DNA from: Secundilactobacillus paracollinoides DSM 15502 = JCM 11969 | Lineage (GTDB): Bacteria; Bacillota; Bacilli; Lactobacillales; Lactobacillaceae | Length of the DNA stretch: 64,000 nucleotides | Reading direction: 5' to 3' | Assembly: GCF_001311135.1 (NCBI RefSeq) | Contig: NZ_BBAG01000012.1 | Span: 1 to 64,000 of the forward strand | Part shown: piece by piece, positions 19,377 to 28,607 of the stretch | Numbering within the stretch: the stretch's first letter is position 1 | How the letters are laid out: each line of letters starts with the position of its first letter | Position numbers and translations under genes: made by a program | Notes under the pieces: model-generated | Database searches by the model: none | Seen by the model: only the letters and a program-made list of their open reading frames with translations | What the model was told of the DNA's origin: nothing

Positions 19377-20078
19377 TTAAAAAATGCGCCAGTAGGTCCG
19401 ATTGTCAGTAGTGCGGGCTAAGAACCCGTAATCAATGAGGTAGCGTTTGATGATGCCGTAGTCGAAATAGATGGCCTTAAGTTTGGTATCCACTTCGTGC
19501 TGCGGGTATTTGGTATTAAACGAAAATTCATCAGCGATGCGATAGAGCAGGGTGATGATCTTTTTCTGTCCCTTTGGCAAGCGGGTGAGCACAATGCCGG
19601 CATCAGTGAATGTGAAATATTTTTGCGTGGTGTCTGCGTATTCTGTTTCGGTGATCCGGAAGCGGTCGTCGTTGTCAGTGGCCATGGGCGGAATTGGCAG
19701 GTAATCCTTAGTCGGCTCGTCGCCAAAAACGGCCTGATACTGCGCGAGATATAGGCGTGCTTGTTTGGCCTTTTCCCGAAAAGTAAATTTCTGGTGGCGA
19801 ATCGTCGAAGCACTTACCCCAAGCTGGTCAGCAATGGCTTGGTTCTTTTGTTTAAGGCTAAACGCCTGCAATAACCGAATCTGCGTCTCAGTTAACGTGT
19901 TGTACTTCGTATCAGCTGTTAACAGTGCGTCTAGGGCGCCGCCATGGGTTGCGTTCAGATGGGTAATGACAGCTTCAGGTTCTGAAAAACGGGCGGTGCA
20001 GTAGTTGCATTGCAGCTGACCACCGACCGGATGGTACCCTTGGATCAATGCTGCTATGGGTAAATCTTGAAAGTTCAT
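19377..20078 (-). CDS. DUF2087-type HTH regulator with N-terminal zinc finger-like motif
   Basis: 233 residues in three parts. Residues ~23-45 hold CNYCTARF and HLNATH, a C2H2-like metal site. Residues ~60-105 hold a LuxR-type HTH (LTETQIRLLQAFSLKQKNQ, then QLGVSASTIRHQKF). The C-terminus is a DUF2087 domain ending in LIDYGFLARTTDNRTYWRIF. It heads a three-gene operon with the GIY-YIG protein and the acetyltransferase. The target genes are unknown. Confidence 0.7.
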   Translation of the reverse strand: MNFQDLPIAALIQGYHPVGGQLQCNYCTARFSEPEAVITHLNATHGGALDALLTADTKYNTLTETQIRLLQAFSLKQKNQAIADQLGVSASTIRHQKFTFREKAKQARLYLAQYQAVFGDEPTKDYLPIPPMATDNDDRFRITETEYADTTQKYFTFTDAGIVLTRLPKGQKKIITLLYRIADEFSFNTKYPQHEVDTKLKAIYFDYGIIKRYLIDYGFLARTTDNRTYWRIF

Positions 20079-20250
20079 CGAAACACCTCAATTCAAAACC
20101 TAATTATAAATTGTTTACATATATTGTCAACAATAATTTTATTTGTTGATTATTTCCGTCATGATTATGATTTTAATAAAGGCTTGATGTTCTGAACTGA
20201 CGATTTGTGCTACCATGCAGGAAGACAATTAGAGAAGGAAGCGACGATAA

Positions 20251-20916
20251 ATGCGCGTTAACGTTTTACAGCACACGCCAAATGAAGGGCCGGGCGCGAT
20301 TCAGACCTGGACGCAGGCTCGGGGCCGTGAGATGTATGTGTATCATCCGTATCAGTTAGGTCATTTGCCCACAGCGGATGAGACTGATATGCTGATCGTT
20401 CTCGGCGGCCCCATGAGTCCAAATGATGACCTGGACTGGATCAAACAGGAGCGCGCACTGATCAAGCAACTTTTGGCGGCACATAAGCCGATTTTTGGCG
20501 CGTGCTATGGTGCGCAACAAATCGCAAAAACACTAGGATACGCGGTTCACGCCTCGCCGGTAAAAGAGGTTGGCTGGGCACCAGTTACGTTGCAGAGCCA
20601 TGCCATCCCTGATTTGCCAGCAACCTCGCTGGTCCTGCATTGGCACCAGGAAATGTTTGAGATTCCAGACGAGGCTGAACTGCTTTATTCTAGTGAGGGG
20701 TTACAGAACCAGGGATTTGTGATTCCCCACGAAGCCATTGGTCTCCAGTTTCATTTTGAGCCATTAGCGGACAATGTCCGGGAAATGGTCGTGAACGATG
20801 GCGCCTATACAGCCGGTTCTGTTTTGAATGAAACGCCACAGGATATCCTTGCGACACCGGTTCCTGCAGAGAATCAGGAGACTGTTTTTAAATTACTGGA
20901 TTATTTAACCGACTAA
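20251..20916 (+). CDS. Class I glutamine amidotransferase-like protein
   Basis: 221 residues, GATase1 fold like the amidotransferase half of GMP synthase. The nucleophile elbow is FGACYGAQ with Cys85; GLQFHFEP gives the His-Glu part of the triad. No synthetase partner lies nearby, so it may be a stand-alone amidotransferase or a gamma-glutamyl hydrolase. GAAGGAAGCG precedes the ATG. Confidence 0.8.
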   Translation: MRVNVLQHTPNEGPGAIQTWTQARGREMYVYHPYQLGHLPTADETDMLIVLGGPMSPNDDLDWIKQERALIKQLLAAHKPIFGACYGAQQIAKTLGYAVHASPVKEVGWAPVTLQSHAIPDLPATSLVLHWHQEMFEIPDEAELLYSSEGLQNQGFVIPHEAIGLQFHFEPLADNVREMVVNDGAYTAGSVLNETPQDILATPVPAENQETVFKLLDYLTD

Positions 20917-20953
20917 AAACACCAATCAGCACGTTGTCTGATTGGTGTTTTTT
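20915..20953. terminator. Bidirectional terminator
   Basis: AAAAACACCAATCAG and CTGATTGGTGTTTTTT form a 15-bp stem between convergent genes. Confidence 0.9.
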
Positions 20954-21732
20954 AATGGTTCAGTTGAACTTGTTTAACAATTGCTTCTGTCGCCAAGTTG
21001 GTCACAGTCTCCCGGGAGGCATTAATGAAACTATGGTCAGCGTTCTTCAACACATGCAGGGTCGCATTTTCGTAAACGGCTTCGTACCGTTTAGAGGCCT
21101 TGATATTCACAACGACATCGTGGTCGCCGTGAATAATGGTGACTGGGCCGTGATACCGTTGCGCGACTTCGTAAATTGGCAGGACCTGTGCTGAGCGCAG
21201 ATAGGCTCCACCGACGCTTAACCCAGCATCTGGCCGGACTAATAGCTTATCTGGCACGTGATTGGGTCGTAGGTTGCACCCTGTAACACGCCCGCAAGCG
21301 CATCGTCCTTCAAAGTGGCAGCTGGTGCCATCAACACGATCTTTGTGATGAACTCGGGGTATAACCCGCCAAGCATGCTGGCCACAACACCGCCTTGCGA
21401 GTGACCCATCAGATAGATGTGGCGCACTTCAGGAAGTTGCCGGACATAGGTCAGAATGGCCTCGGCATCGGAAATTTCGTTTGGCACCGTCATATCTTCA
21501 AATTTGCCGTCACTTTTACCGTGACCGTTAAAGTCAAACCGAAGTGAGGCGATACCCTGTTTTAGCAGTTTTCGACTCAGGTTATAGAGAATGTGATCCG
21601 GCGTGAAGCGCGATTTGAAGTGAACCCGTGCATGAGAATCGCTAAATCGTAGGTGGTCGTGTCATCCGGCGTTAGAATTGTGCCGCGGATGGTTAGGTTG
21701 TCTCTTTGTACTGTAATTTCTTTTTCTGTCAT
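20952..21732 (-). CDS. Cinnamoyl/feruloyl esterase-like alpha/beta hydrolase (two frameshifts)
   Basis: Cytosolic serine esterase of about 260 residues. Restored text follows the Lactobacillus johnsonii cinnamoyl esterases: HGFTSNR, SLRFDFNGHG with SDGKFEDMTV, the nucleophile elbow GHSQGGVVASML, LMAPAATL, and HGDHDVVV (Asp) with NADHSF (His). These enzymes hydrolyse chlorogenate, ferulate and other hydroxycinnamate esters. Breaks lie near 21248 (one A, giving TYDPNHVPDK) and near 21630 (one base, giving NR-FTPDHILYNLSRKLL). ATG at 21732. It is downstream of the AraC gene on the same strand and close to carriers of the quinate type, fitting the split of chlorogenate into caffeate and quinate. 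Confidence 0.82.
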
Positions 21733-21856
21733 ATGCATCATCCTCTTCTGTATAATAGGCTATTTATCAGAATTAGATAACATTTACTTCATCCCAACGT
21801 CATTCTAACAGTTGAAAGCGGTTAATTTAGGCTAATTATTGACGACTATTCGGCGT

Positions 21857-22732
21857 TTATTGACTTGCTTGATTTTTGATTCGCCAATTTTTGGCATTTG
21901 CGTGCACAAATTTTTCAAAGGTGCGATTCATGGATCGCAAACTACCGAACCCCGTGTTAACGGCAATTTCTGTCAGGTTGTTTTCGCTGCGAAGTAACAA
22001 GCTCTGTGCTTTTTGACAACGGACATATGCCAAATATTGATATGGCGTTGTCCCTAAATTCTGTTTAAAGAACCGAATAAGATATTCCTTCGAAAGGTGG
22101 ACACTGTTTGCAATATCATCGATCTTCAGCGGTTCTTGATAATGTTGATACATGTACTCGGTAATTGACGAGAGTCGTTGCTGTTTCTCAGTGTTTTGTG
22201 GCAGAGCGTAAACTTTTGAACGCGAGAAATGTTCAACAAGCGTGGTGACGATCATCATTAAATACGTTCGAATTTTCAAGATAGTCAGTTCGTTTTGGTC
22301 ATGGCCAAACTGGCTCATGATTTCATTCAGTAGGCGTTGAAGTTCATGGTAAGCACGCTTTTGATCGTTTGAGAACCTGTCAGGGTGATTGAGATCAAAT
22401 TGAATTTGTTCAACTGACGGATAACAGTCTTTCAAAAAAGGTAGGGGAAAAACGATGGTCAGTGCGGCAGGTTGTTGACCATCTGCACTCGCTTGTTTGG
22501 ACTGTACGCCGTGAACTTCACGTGAATTCACCAGCAATATTCGTCCCGGCGAGGTTGTGAAGTGGTCATCACCAATTGAAAAGTCATCAATCGTATCACT
22601 AATAGTGTAATTTAATTCTACGTCATCATGCCAGTGTCGATGAACAACAACGTTTTTTAATGCCGGGTGCACGATAAATAGGACCGGCAATTTTTTAGTC
22701 GTGTAGACAAATTGATGCTCATAAGCAGCCAT
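21857..22732 (-). CDS. AraC-family transcriptional regulator
   Basis: 291 residues: an N-terminal cupin-like sensor (VVVHRHWHDDVELNYTIS; NSREVHGVQS) and two C-terminal HTH motifs (IDDIANSVHLSKEYLIRFF; NNLTEIAVNTGFGSLRSM). AAAGGAGGAAAAC precedes the ATG. It is divergent from MFS carriers 3 and 4 and the FAD reductase across about 390 bp that includes a cre-like site, and upstream of the esterase, so it probably controls the whole block in response to an aromatic ester or cyclitol acid. Confidence 0.85.
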   Translation of the reverse strand: MAAYEHQFVYTTKKLPVLFIVHPALKNVVVHRHWHDDVELNYTISDTIDDFSIGDDHFTTSPGRILLVNSREVHGVQSKQASADGQQPAALTIVFPLPFLKDCYPSVEQIQFDLNHPDRFSNDQKRAYHELQRLLNEIMSQFGHDQNELTILKIRTYLMMIVTTLVEHFSRSKVYALPQNTEKQQRLSSITEYMYQHYQEPLKIDDIANSVHLSKEYLIRFFKQNLGTTPYQYLAYVRCQKAQSLLLRSENNLTEIAVNTGFGSLRSMNRTFEKFVHANAKNWRIKNQASQ

Positions 22733-22840
22733 GTTTTCCTCCTTTGACGATGAATTAACTTCTATTATTACCTATATAGGCTTTAAATCAACTACAATAT
22801 TTATAGAATTTTTCTATTAAAACAACAACGGATTTCTATT

Positions 22841-22856
22841 TGATAAACCGTTTTCA
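22841..22856. promoter_or_regulatory. cre-like CcpA site upstream of MFS carrier 3
   Basis: TGATAAACCGTTTTCA. The reverse complement shares GAAAACGGTTTA with the site at 4641. This implies catabolite repression of the aromatic carriers. Confidence 0.45.
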
Positions 22857-23123
22857 TGTGGTATAGTGACAAGTGAATTAGTTAACATATTTATTTAATC
22901 CCATAGTTCGTTTCTAAAAATCAATATGATGTCACTGATGCATAATAAGCGATATAGTTGTGATTTAATGCTTTTTAATAGACAAGAAACTGTTTTGTCT
23001 ACAGGTGTTAGCAATTATTTTAAAAATCACAAGCTTAGTATTAGTCGACTCATAATTACTTGGTCGGAAACTATAGCTATGGCTTTTTTGTGTTTTCGAC
23101 CAGAAAATGCGAAGGTGGAAATA

Positions 23124-24365
23124 ATGAAGAATAAATATGTCCCTACCAGTATTAGCCTGTATATGAACTACCTCGTTGTTGGGATGGCAATATTGATCCT
23201 ACCGCAAAATATGGATACGTTAGCCAAACAGTGGAATACAAGCATCGCCGGTGTTTCAGTCGTTATCTCGGCTGTCGGAATTGGTCGGCTGATCGTGATG
23301 CTTGTTTCAGGTGTTTTGTCAGATAAATTGGGTCGAAAGCCATTTGCCGTCGTCGGTGGTGCAACCTATATTTTATTTTTCCTCGGAATTTTAATCAGTC
23401 ATTCATTGATTGTTGCAATTATCTTTGGTGTTCTAGCTGGAATTGCCAATTCATTCTTAGATGCTGGTACTTATCCAGCACTGATGGAAATGTATCCAAC
23501 GCATAAAGGGGCTGCCAATGTTGTCATCAAAGCCTTTGTTTCGGGTGGCCAATTTATATTGCCGTTGTTCATTAGCATGATTGTTGCGAATAAGCTTTGG
23601 TATGGGTGGTCATTTTTGCTTTGTGCCGCAATTTTGATTCTCAATGTGGTCTTCCTGTTAACGTTGTCGAAGTTTCCTGCAGCCAGTCAAGGTAGCAGTA
23701 AAAAAGAAGAAACTGCCGCACCTGTCAAGCCACAGAAGTCTAAAGGAAATGTCTGGATCGATGGGACGTTGTTTACGATTTTCTCATTTGTTGCTCAAGG
23801 TATTTTTCTGTTGTTTAGTACCTGGATCACCAAGTACGGTGAGGCCATTGTCAAAATGGGTGATGTGAGTTCCCGTGCACTAGTCAGTTATTACAGCATT
23901 GGGTCGATCACTTGTGTTCTATTAACCATTTATCTCTCACATCGTGGTGTTCAGGATATTCACTTCTTGTTTGTCTACATGATGATGTCGTTTGCTTCGC
24001 TCCTCTTAATGTATTTGATTCCAGTAGCTTGGGTCTGCTCGATTTTATCATTTGTCGTCGGATTCTCAGCTGCCGGAGGCGTCATGCAGATTGGGTTGAC
24101 CATGATGGCCACCTTCTTCCCGAATGGTAAGGGAACAGTTACCGGTGTTTCGCAAACATCAGCTTCCATTGCCGGATTTGTTGTTCCGCTATTTGGTGGC
24201 GCATTATCAGGCAACATTGCAAATGTCCTGTTGTTTGATGTTGTCCTAGCTCTGATTGGGTTTGTTGTTGCGGGTGCCATCATGTACCGTTACCGTAAAT
24301 TATTTGGTCGTCACAAGAAAGCACCTAAGGCGCAACTCGAGGTTGCATCACAGAACACCAATTAG
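23124..24365 (+). CDS. MFS carrier 3, YdiN-like
   Basis: 413 residues, same family as carriers 1, 2 and 4: SLYMNYLVVGMAILILPQNM, SDKLGRKPF, NSFLDAGTYPALMEMYP and GFSAAGGVMQIGLTMMATFF. The ATG at 23124 is preceded by AAGGTGG and matches the start of carrier 2 (MKNKY...). The frame is open back to 22926, but that extension does not resemble the family. No frameshift. It leads the operon carrier 3, carrier 4, FAD reductase. Confidence 0.85.
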   Translation: MKNKYVPTSISLYMNYLVVGMAILILPQNMDTLAKQWNTSIAGVSVVISAVGIGRLIVMLVSGVLSDKLGRKPFAVVGGATYILFFLGILISHSLIVAIIFGVLAGIANSFLDAGTYPALMEMYPTHKGAANVVIKAFVSGGQFILPLFISMIVANKLWYGWSFLLCAAILILNVVFLLTLSKFPAASQGSSKKEETAAPVKPQKSKGNVWIDGTLFTIFSFVAQGIFLLFSTWITKYGEAIVKMGDVSSRALVSYYSIGSITCVLLTIYLSHRGVQDIHFLFVYMMMSFASLLLMYLIPVAWVCSILSFVVGFSAAGGVMQIGLTMMATFFPNGKGTVTGVSQTSASIAGFVVPLFGGALSGNIANVLLFDVVLALIGFVVAGAIMYRYRKLFGRHKKAPKAQLEVASQNTN

Positions 24366-24404
24366 AGTGCACGATAGAGATTGTAATGAAGTGGAGGAGA
24401 CATC

Positions 24405-25643
24405 ATGAAAAATCGGGCTTTATCAACGAGTGCCGGCATGTATCTGAACTACCTCATTGTCGGGATGTCGATTATTATTTTGCCACAGAATATGGATGTG
24501 CTGGCGAAGCAATGGCAAACTAATTTAGCCGGAGTTGCCGTTGTCATTTCGGCCGTTGGACTTGGACGGGTATTTGTTTCACTAGTCTCTGGCGTGTTAT
24601 CAGATAAACTAGGCCGTCGACTGTTTATTATTTTGGGTGACCTGCTGTCCATCGTGTTCTTCCTTGGTGAATTGCTATGTACCTCATTGACGCTCGCCTT
24701 AATTTTCGCAATTATTGGCGGGATCGGTGGCGCGTTTCTTGATTCAGGGACTTACCCAGCACTGATGGAGTTATTCCCAGAGCATAAGACGATTGCCAAC
24801 GTGACACTAAAAGCATTTGTTTCCATTGGTCAGTTTACGTTACCACTGGTGATCAGTTTCATTGTTGCACAGCATTTATGGTATGGCTGGTCGTTTATCA
24901 TGTGCATTGCAGTGCTTGCTGTCGTTGTGCTTTTTATCACCTTTTTTGCGCATTTTCCTGTTAGAGAACAGCAGACAAATGTTCAACACAGCAATTCACA
25001 TGTTGTGAAAAATCATTCGAAAAAATCAGGCAATATCTGGATTGACGGGTTGCTGTTTGCTATATTTGGCTACACAGCGGATGGCGTTTTTCTACTTGTT
25101 AGCATTTGGATTACGAAATATGGTCAAGAAGTCGTTGGCATGAACGATGTGAGTTCGCGTGCTTTAGTCAGCTATTATAGTGTGGGGTCGATTTCCTGCG
25201 TGCTATTGACAATTTGGCTATCGCACCGTGGTGTGAAGGATATTCAATTTTTGCTGAGCTACATGGCAATTTCTTTCGTTTCATTACTTGTGCTATACCT
25301 TTTCCCAACGCCCGTCATTAGTACGCTGATGGCTTTCATTGTCGGTTTCTCCGCAGCAGGCGGCGTGATGCAAATTGGCATTACAGTTATGGGGACCTTT
25401 TTTCCAAACGAAAAGGGAACTGCAACGGGGATTATTACCACTGCGTCAGCCATTGCTGGGTTTACGGTCAATTTGATTGCCGGTGCGTTGGCGACTAATC
25501 TAGCAAACGTCATTTTATTCGACGTTGGATTGGCGCTTATTGGGTTTATTTCAGCAGCCCTGATTACGATTCGCTACCATCATATTTTTGATAGTCAGAC
25601 TGAGCAAAAGACTGCTGTACCTTTAACCGTCAAACATTCATAA
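24405..25643 (+). CDS. MFS carrier 4, YdiN-like
   Basis: 412 residues, intact, closest in text to carrier 3 (MYLNYLIVGMSIIILPQNM; SYYSVGSISCVLLTIWLSHRG), so the pair is a tandem duplication. The central loop (QQTNVQHSNSHVVKNHSKK) differs. TGGAGGAG precedes the ATG. Two carriers in one operon could act on substrate and product, for example uptake of quinate and export of a reduced acid; this is inference. Confidence 0.85.
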   Translation: MKNRALSTSAGMYLNYLIVGMSIIILPQNMDVLAKQWQTNLAGVAVVISAVGLGRVFVSLVSGVLSDKLGRRLFIILGDLLSIVFFLGELLCTSLTLALIFAIIGGIGGAFLDSGTYPALMELFPEHKTIANVTLKAFVSIGQFTLPLVISFIVAQHLWYGWSFIMCIAVLAVVVLFITFFAHFPVREQQTNVQHSNSHVVKNHSKKSGNIWIDGLLFAIFGYTADGVFLLVSIWITKYGQEVVGMNDVSSRALVSYYSVGSISCVLLTIWLSHRGVKDIQFLLSYMAISFVSLLVLYLFPTPVISTLMAFIVGFSAAGGVMQIGITVMGTFFPNEKGTATGIITTASAIAGFTVNLIAGALATNLANVILFDVGLALIGFISAALITIRYHHIFDSQTEQKTAVPLTVKHS

Positions 25644-25658
25644 AGAAAGGAGCCAGAA

Positions 25659-27091
25659 ATGCAGGATAACTATGATGTCGTGATCATTGGCGCAGGTCTG
25701 TCAGGGAGCGTTGCTGCTGTTGAAGCAGTCCAAAAAGGGTTGTCAGTTCTTGTTGTAGAGAAATATGAGTCGGTTGGCGGTAGTGGTAACTTTGTTGAGG
25801 GGATTTTTGCAGTTAATTCATACCTGCAACAGCAGCAAGGTATCAGTCTTTCGGAACAAACGATTTTAGATGAAGAACTGAACTATTCACACTATCTTGC
25901 TGATTCAATCATCTTAAAAGACTATATTCATGCCAGCGCCGCTAACGTTGATTGGCTAAGGACGTTAGGGTCAGTTACCTTAAGGTTTTGGAACAAGCCA
26001 ACGGTTTTCAGACATGGCATTTGTTTGAAGGTCTTGGTAAGCAAGTGATTCAGCAAATTTTGTTACCACTAGCAAAGCAAGGTGGTGCAGAGGTTGTAAC
26101 GGGATATTCCGTTGATAGGCTAAATATGACGAAGGATGCAATCACTAGCATTCATCTGCAAAAGGGGCGTCAACAACCCCACACAATTTCAACTAATGCG
26201 GTCATTATCGCAAGTGGCGGTTATCTAAATAATGAGTGGATGATTGATCATCACACGCCGTTCCAAATGCCGATTCTACCCATTAATTCTGGGCATAATA
26301 CAGGTGATGGCTTACAACTTGCCTATGATGTAGGTGCTCAAAAATCCAAACTTGGGGTTATTATGCTATGCGGTGGGACAATCAAAGATCTATCCCAGCC
26401 GGCGTACAAGTACAGAGACGATTCAGTTTGCATTGCTGCGGCTAAACAGGGAATGCTTTGGGTTAACGAAAGAGGTAATCGGTTCGTTGATGAAAGTATT
26501 GCTGAGAATTTGTCACTGGCGGGTAATGCATTGGTCAGTCAAAATCGAGTATTTAGTATTCTCGACCAGACAACTTTGAACCAGTTATCCGCTGGTCCGA
26601 TCCCAAGACCAATGAATTTTGGTGCGGGCGCGTTGACGCAATTGTCGGGGTTGACGGATGAAGTTGCAAAAATGGCGGCTTCTAATCAACCTTATATCCA
26701 TACTGCTGAATCGATAACAGAGCTAGCTGAACAGCTCGACACACCGAAACTTGTTGAGACGGTAACCCGATATCGTCAGTTTTGTCAGCATCAAGCAGAT
26801 GACGACTTTGGGAAACCTGCTAAGTATCTATATGATCTGTCCAAAGGACCATACTATGCAATTGAGTTAGCTGCTGGTGCTTTCTGTACGGTTGGTGGAC
26901 TGAAGGTCGATCGAGGAAATGCTGTCTTAAATCACAAAGGTCAACCTATCAGTGGCTTATATGCAGTTGGCAATGACGCTGCTGGCGTACTGGTTGGAGA
27001 TACTTACGGCTTTAATGTGCCGGGGACTGAGGCTGGATATGCCGTGTATTCGGGGCGTCATGCTGTGGATAGTATTGCCGATTTAATTTAA
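25659..27091 (+). CDS. FAD-dependent fumarate-reductase-like flavoprotein (frameshifted)
   Basis: About 477 residues with only a FAD_binding_2 domain: N-terminal VVIIGAGLSGSVAAVEAV and VVEKYESVGGSG, a central substrate domain, and C-terminal GLYAVGNDAAGVLVGDTYGF. It lacks FMN_bind and FMN-reductase domains, so it needs an external electron donor. The break near 25971 needs one more G (GGGGTCAG), giving LGVSYLKVLEQANGFQTWH. GAAAGGAG precedes the ATG, 15 bases after carrier 4. A reductase or dehydrogenase of an aromatic or cyclic acid is likely; the exact reaction is unknown. Confidence 0.78.
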
Positions 27092-27098
27092 CAACACT

Positions 27099-27137
27099 AA
27101 AAAGAAGCCCATCATTTCTGATTGGCTTCTTTATTTT
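27099..27137 (+). terminator. Terminator after the FAD reductase gene
   Basis: AAAGAAGCC (27101-27109) pairs with GGCTTCTTT (27124-27132), followed by ATTTTA. Confidence 0.8.
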
Positions 27138-27243
27138 AGGTGACATTAGCGTGAAGACGATTTTTGAGTGCTTGCGGCAATGCTTTTTGTCCTAGCTAGT
27201 GGGAACACTCTCCAGAAGCTCTCAAACCATTTTCCTCCGCGCT

Positions 27244-28103
27244 CTATTTCACCAAGTAAACCCGATCCTGAATCAAATCAAAATCCGGAAGTGCTGGTTC
27301 AATTTCTCAACCTCTGGTGACTCAAGCAACGTTGCGTTATCCCAGAATTCTTTTGAATCCGTGGCACCGTTCTTTTCGCCGATGACAATGAAAGTAAAGT
27401 CCTTGTCCGACTGACGGATTTTCTGCAACAAGTCCCAATCGATTGTGAGGCCGTCCGGCGACCAGACCATCACAATGACGTCGACCTGGTTCTGGTACTT
27501 CTCAAAGGCATCGCTGGCTGACAACTGTTCGATTTCCGTCACCGGATGGCGTCCAGTCTGATTCTCTGCGGTCCAGTCTTTGCTGTCGGTGGCAATCACG
27601 TCTTGCTTGTTGTCGCGCAGCCCCTTTGACACGTATCCGTTGCCCGCCATGACTTCCAGCGTTGGCCGACCGTTGATAAATTCGGCCAGGGCCTTAGCAA
27701 ACGGCGCTGAAATATACGCCCACATCCCGTATTCCGTCTCTAAATAATCACGGAAGCCGCGTAACTGTTTGTCGAGATCCGGCAGGGCTGCGGACAGCTC
27801 ATTCCATACCTTATCGCCGCGGGGGTCGCCGGCGGGATAGGTCTGATTAACCGTTTTAAAAATCGTATCCTGGATATCGTCTGGCAGTAACAAGACTGGT
27901 AACGTCTGGGGTAACAGCCCTTGTTTCAACAACCGGTCGGCGGCAATGACATTATTGATCAGCACCTTCACTGCAGGGTAGTCGTTAAACAACTCAAGGT
28001 ACGCCGACATCTTAGCAATGTAGCCGGACGGCGCTTTGGCGTTTGTTGCAGTTTTATTTTTCTTAGCCTGTTTTAGTAGTTTTTTGCGTTGTTTCGGGTT
28101 CAT
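27244..28103 (-). CDS. Methyltransferase-like protein of unknown target
   Basis: About 286 residues. A Lys-rich start (KQRKKLLKQAKKNK) precedes a helical region, then a class I methyltransferase-like core with LEVMAGNGYVSKGL as the SAM loop, VIATDSKDW as the acidic strand end and VDVIVMVWSPDG as motif IV. The frame stops at 27273, but one extra T in CGGATTTTG lets it run on as RIFDLIQDRVYLVK to a stop at 27244, a more natural end; I take that as the true C-terminus. The next gene, an HTH regulator, lies 30 bases upstream on the same strand. Confidence 0.6.
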
Positions 28104-28132
28104 CCGTTATCCTCCGTAAGCAAAAACGACCG

Positions 28133-28552
28133 TTATTCGCGGCCGTCCAAGTGTAAGTCCAAAGATTCTTGTTGATTTTTCGGTTGCGTCACCGTTCGGC
28201 GCTCTTTGCCGTGCAGGTAGCCATCAATCAACTGATATAATTCGTAACGATCCTCTGACGTTAATGGCGACTTGTTAAATGACAATTCCTTGCCAGACAA
28301 GAATAGTCGACCAAGGTCGTATTCATCGCGTTCTGACTTGCCGGCCAAATAATCCATGGTCACGTCAAAAAATTCCGCAATCTTTCGCACTTCCATGAAG
28401 GAAGGCACCCGGATGCCGCGTTCCCAATTACCGATCTGGGCCGATGTATTTGGGTGTTCGTTATCTGGATCAAGTTTGTTCAGTCCGTTCGCGAGGGCTT
28501 TCAGGGTCAATCCCTGCCCACGACGCAGGACCCGAAGTCGTTCTGGAAACAT
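28133..28552 (-). CDS. XRE-family transcriptional regulator
   Basis: About 139 residues. An HTH_3 domain fills the N-terminal half (MFPERLRVLRRGQGLTLKAL; PNTSAQIGNWERGIRVPSF; FFDVTMDYLAGKSE). The tail is charged and of unknown function. GAGGTGAT lies before the ATG at 28552; an ATG two codons upstream is also possible. Divergence from other genes is absent, so autoregulation or control of the methyltransferase-like gene is a guess. Confidence 0.75.
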   Translation of the reverse strand: MFPERLRVLRRGQGLTLKALANGLNKLDPDNEHPNTSAQIGNWERGIRVPSFMEVRKIAEFFDVTMDYLAGKSERDEYDLGRLFLSGKELSFNKSPLTSEDRYELYQLIDGYLHGKERRTVTQPKNQQESLDLHLDGRE

Positions 28553-28607
28553 GTGCATCACCTCTGTTACCTCTATTATACCGCGTGTCACGACAGTATG
28601 GGGCGTT

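Noticed and set aside
22926-23123. N-terminal extension of MFS carrier 3
   Set aside because: The extension has no family similarity, whereas the ATG at 23124 has AAGGTGG and aligns with the start of carrier 2.
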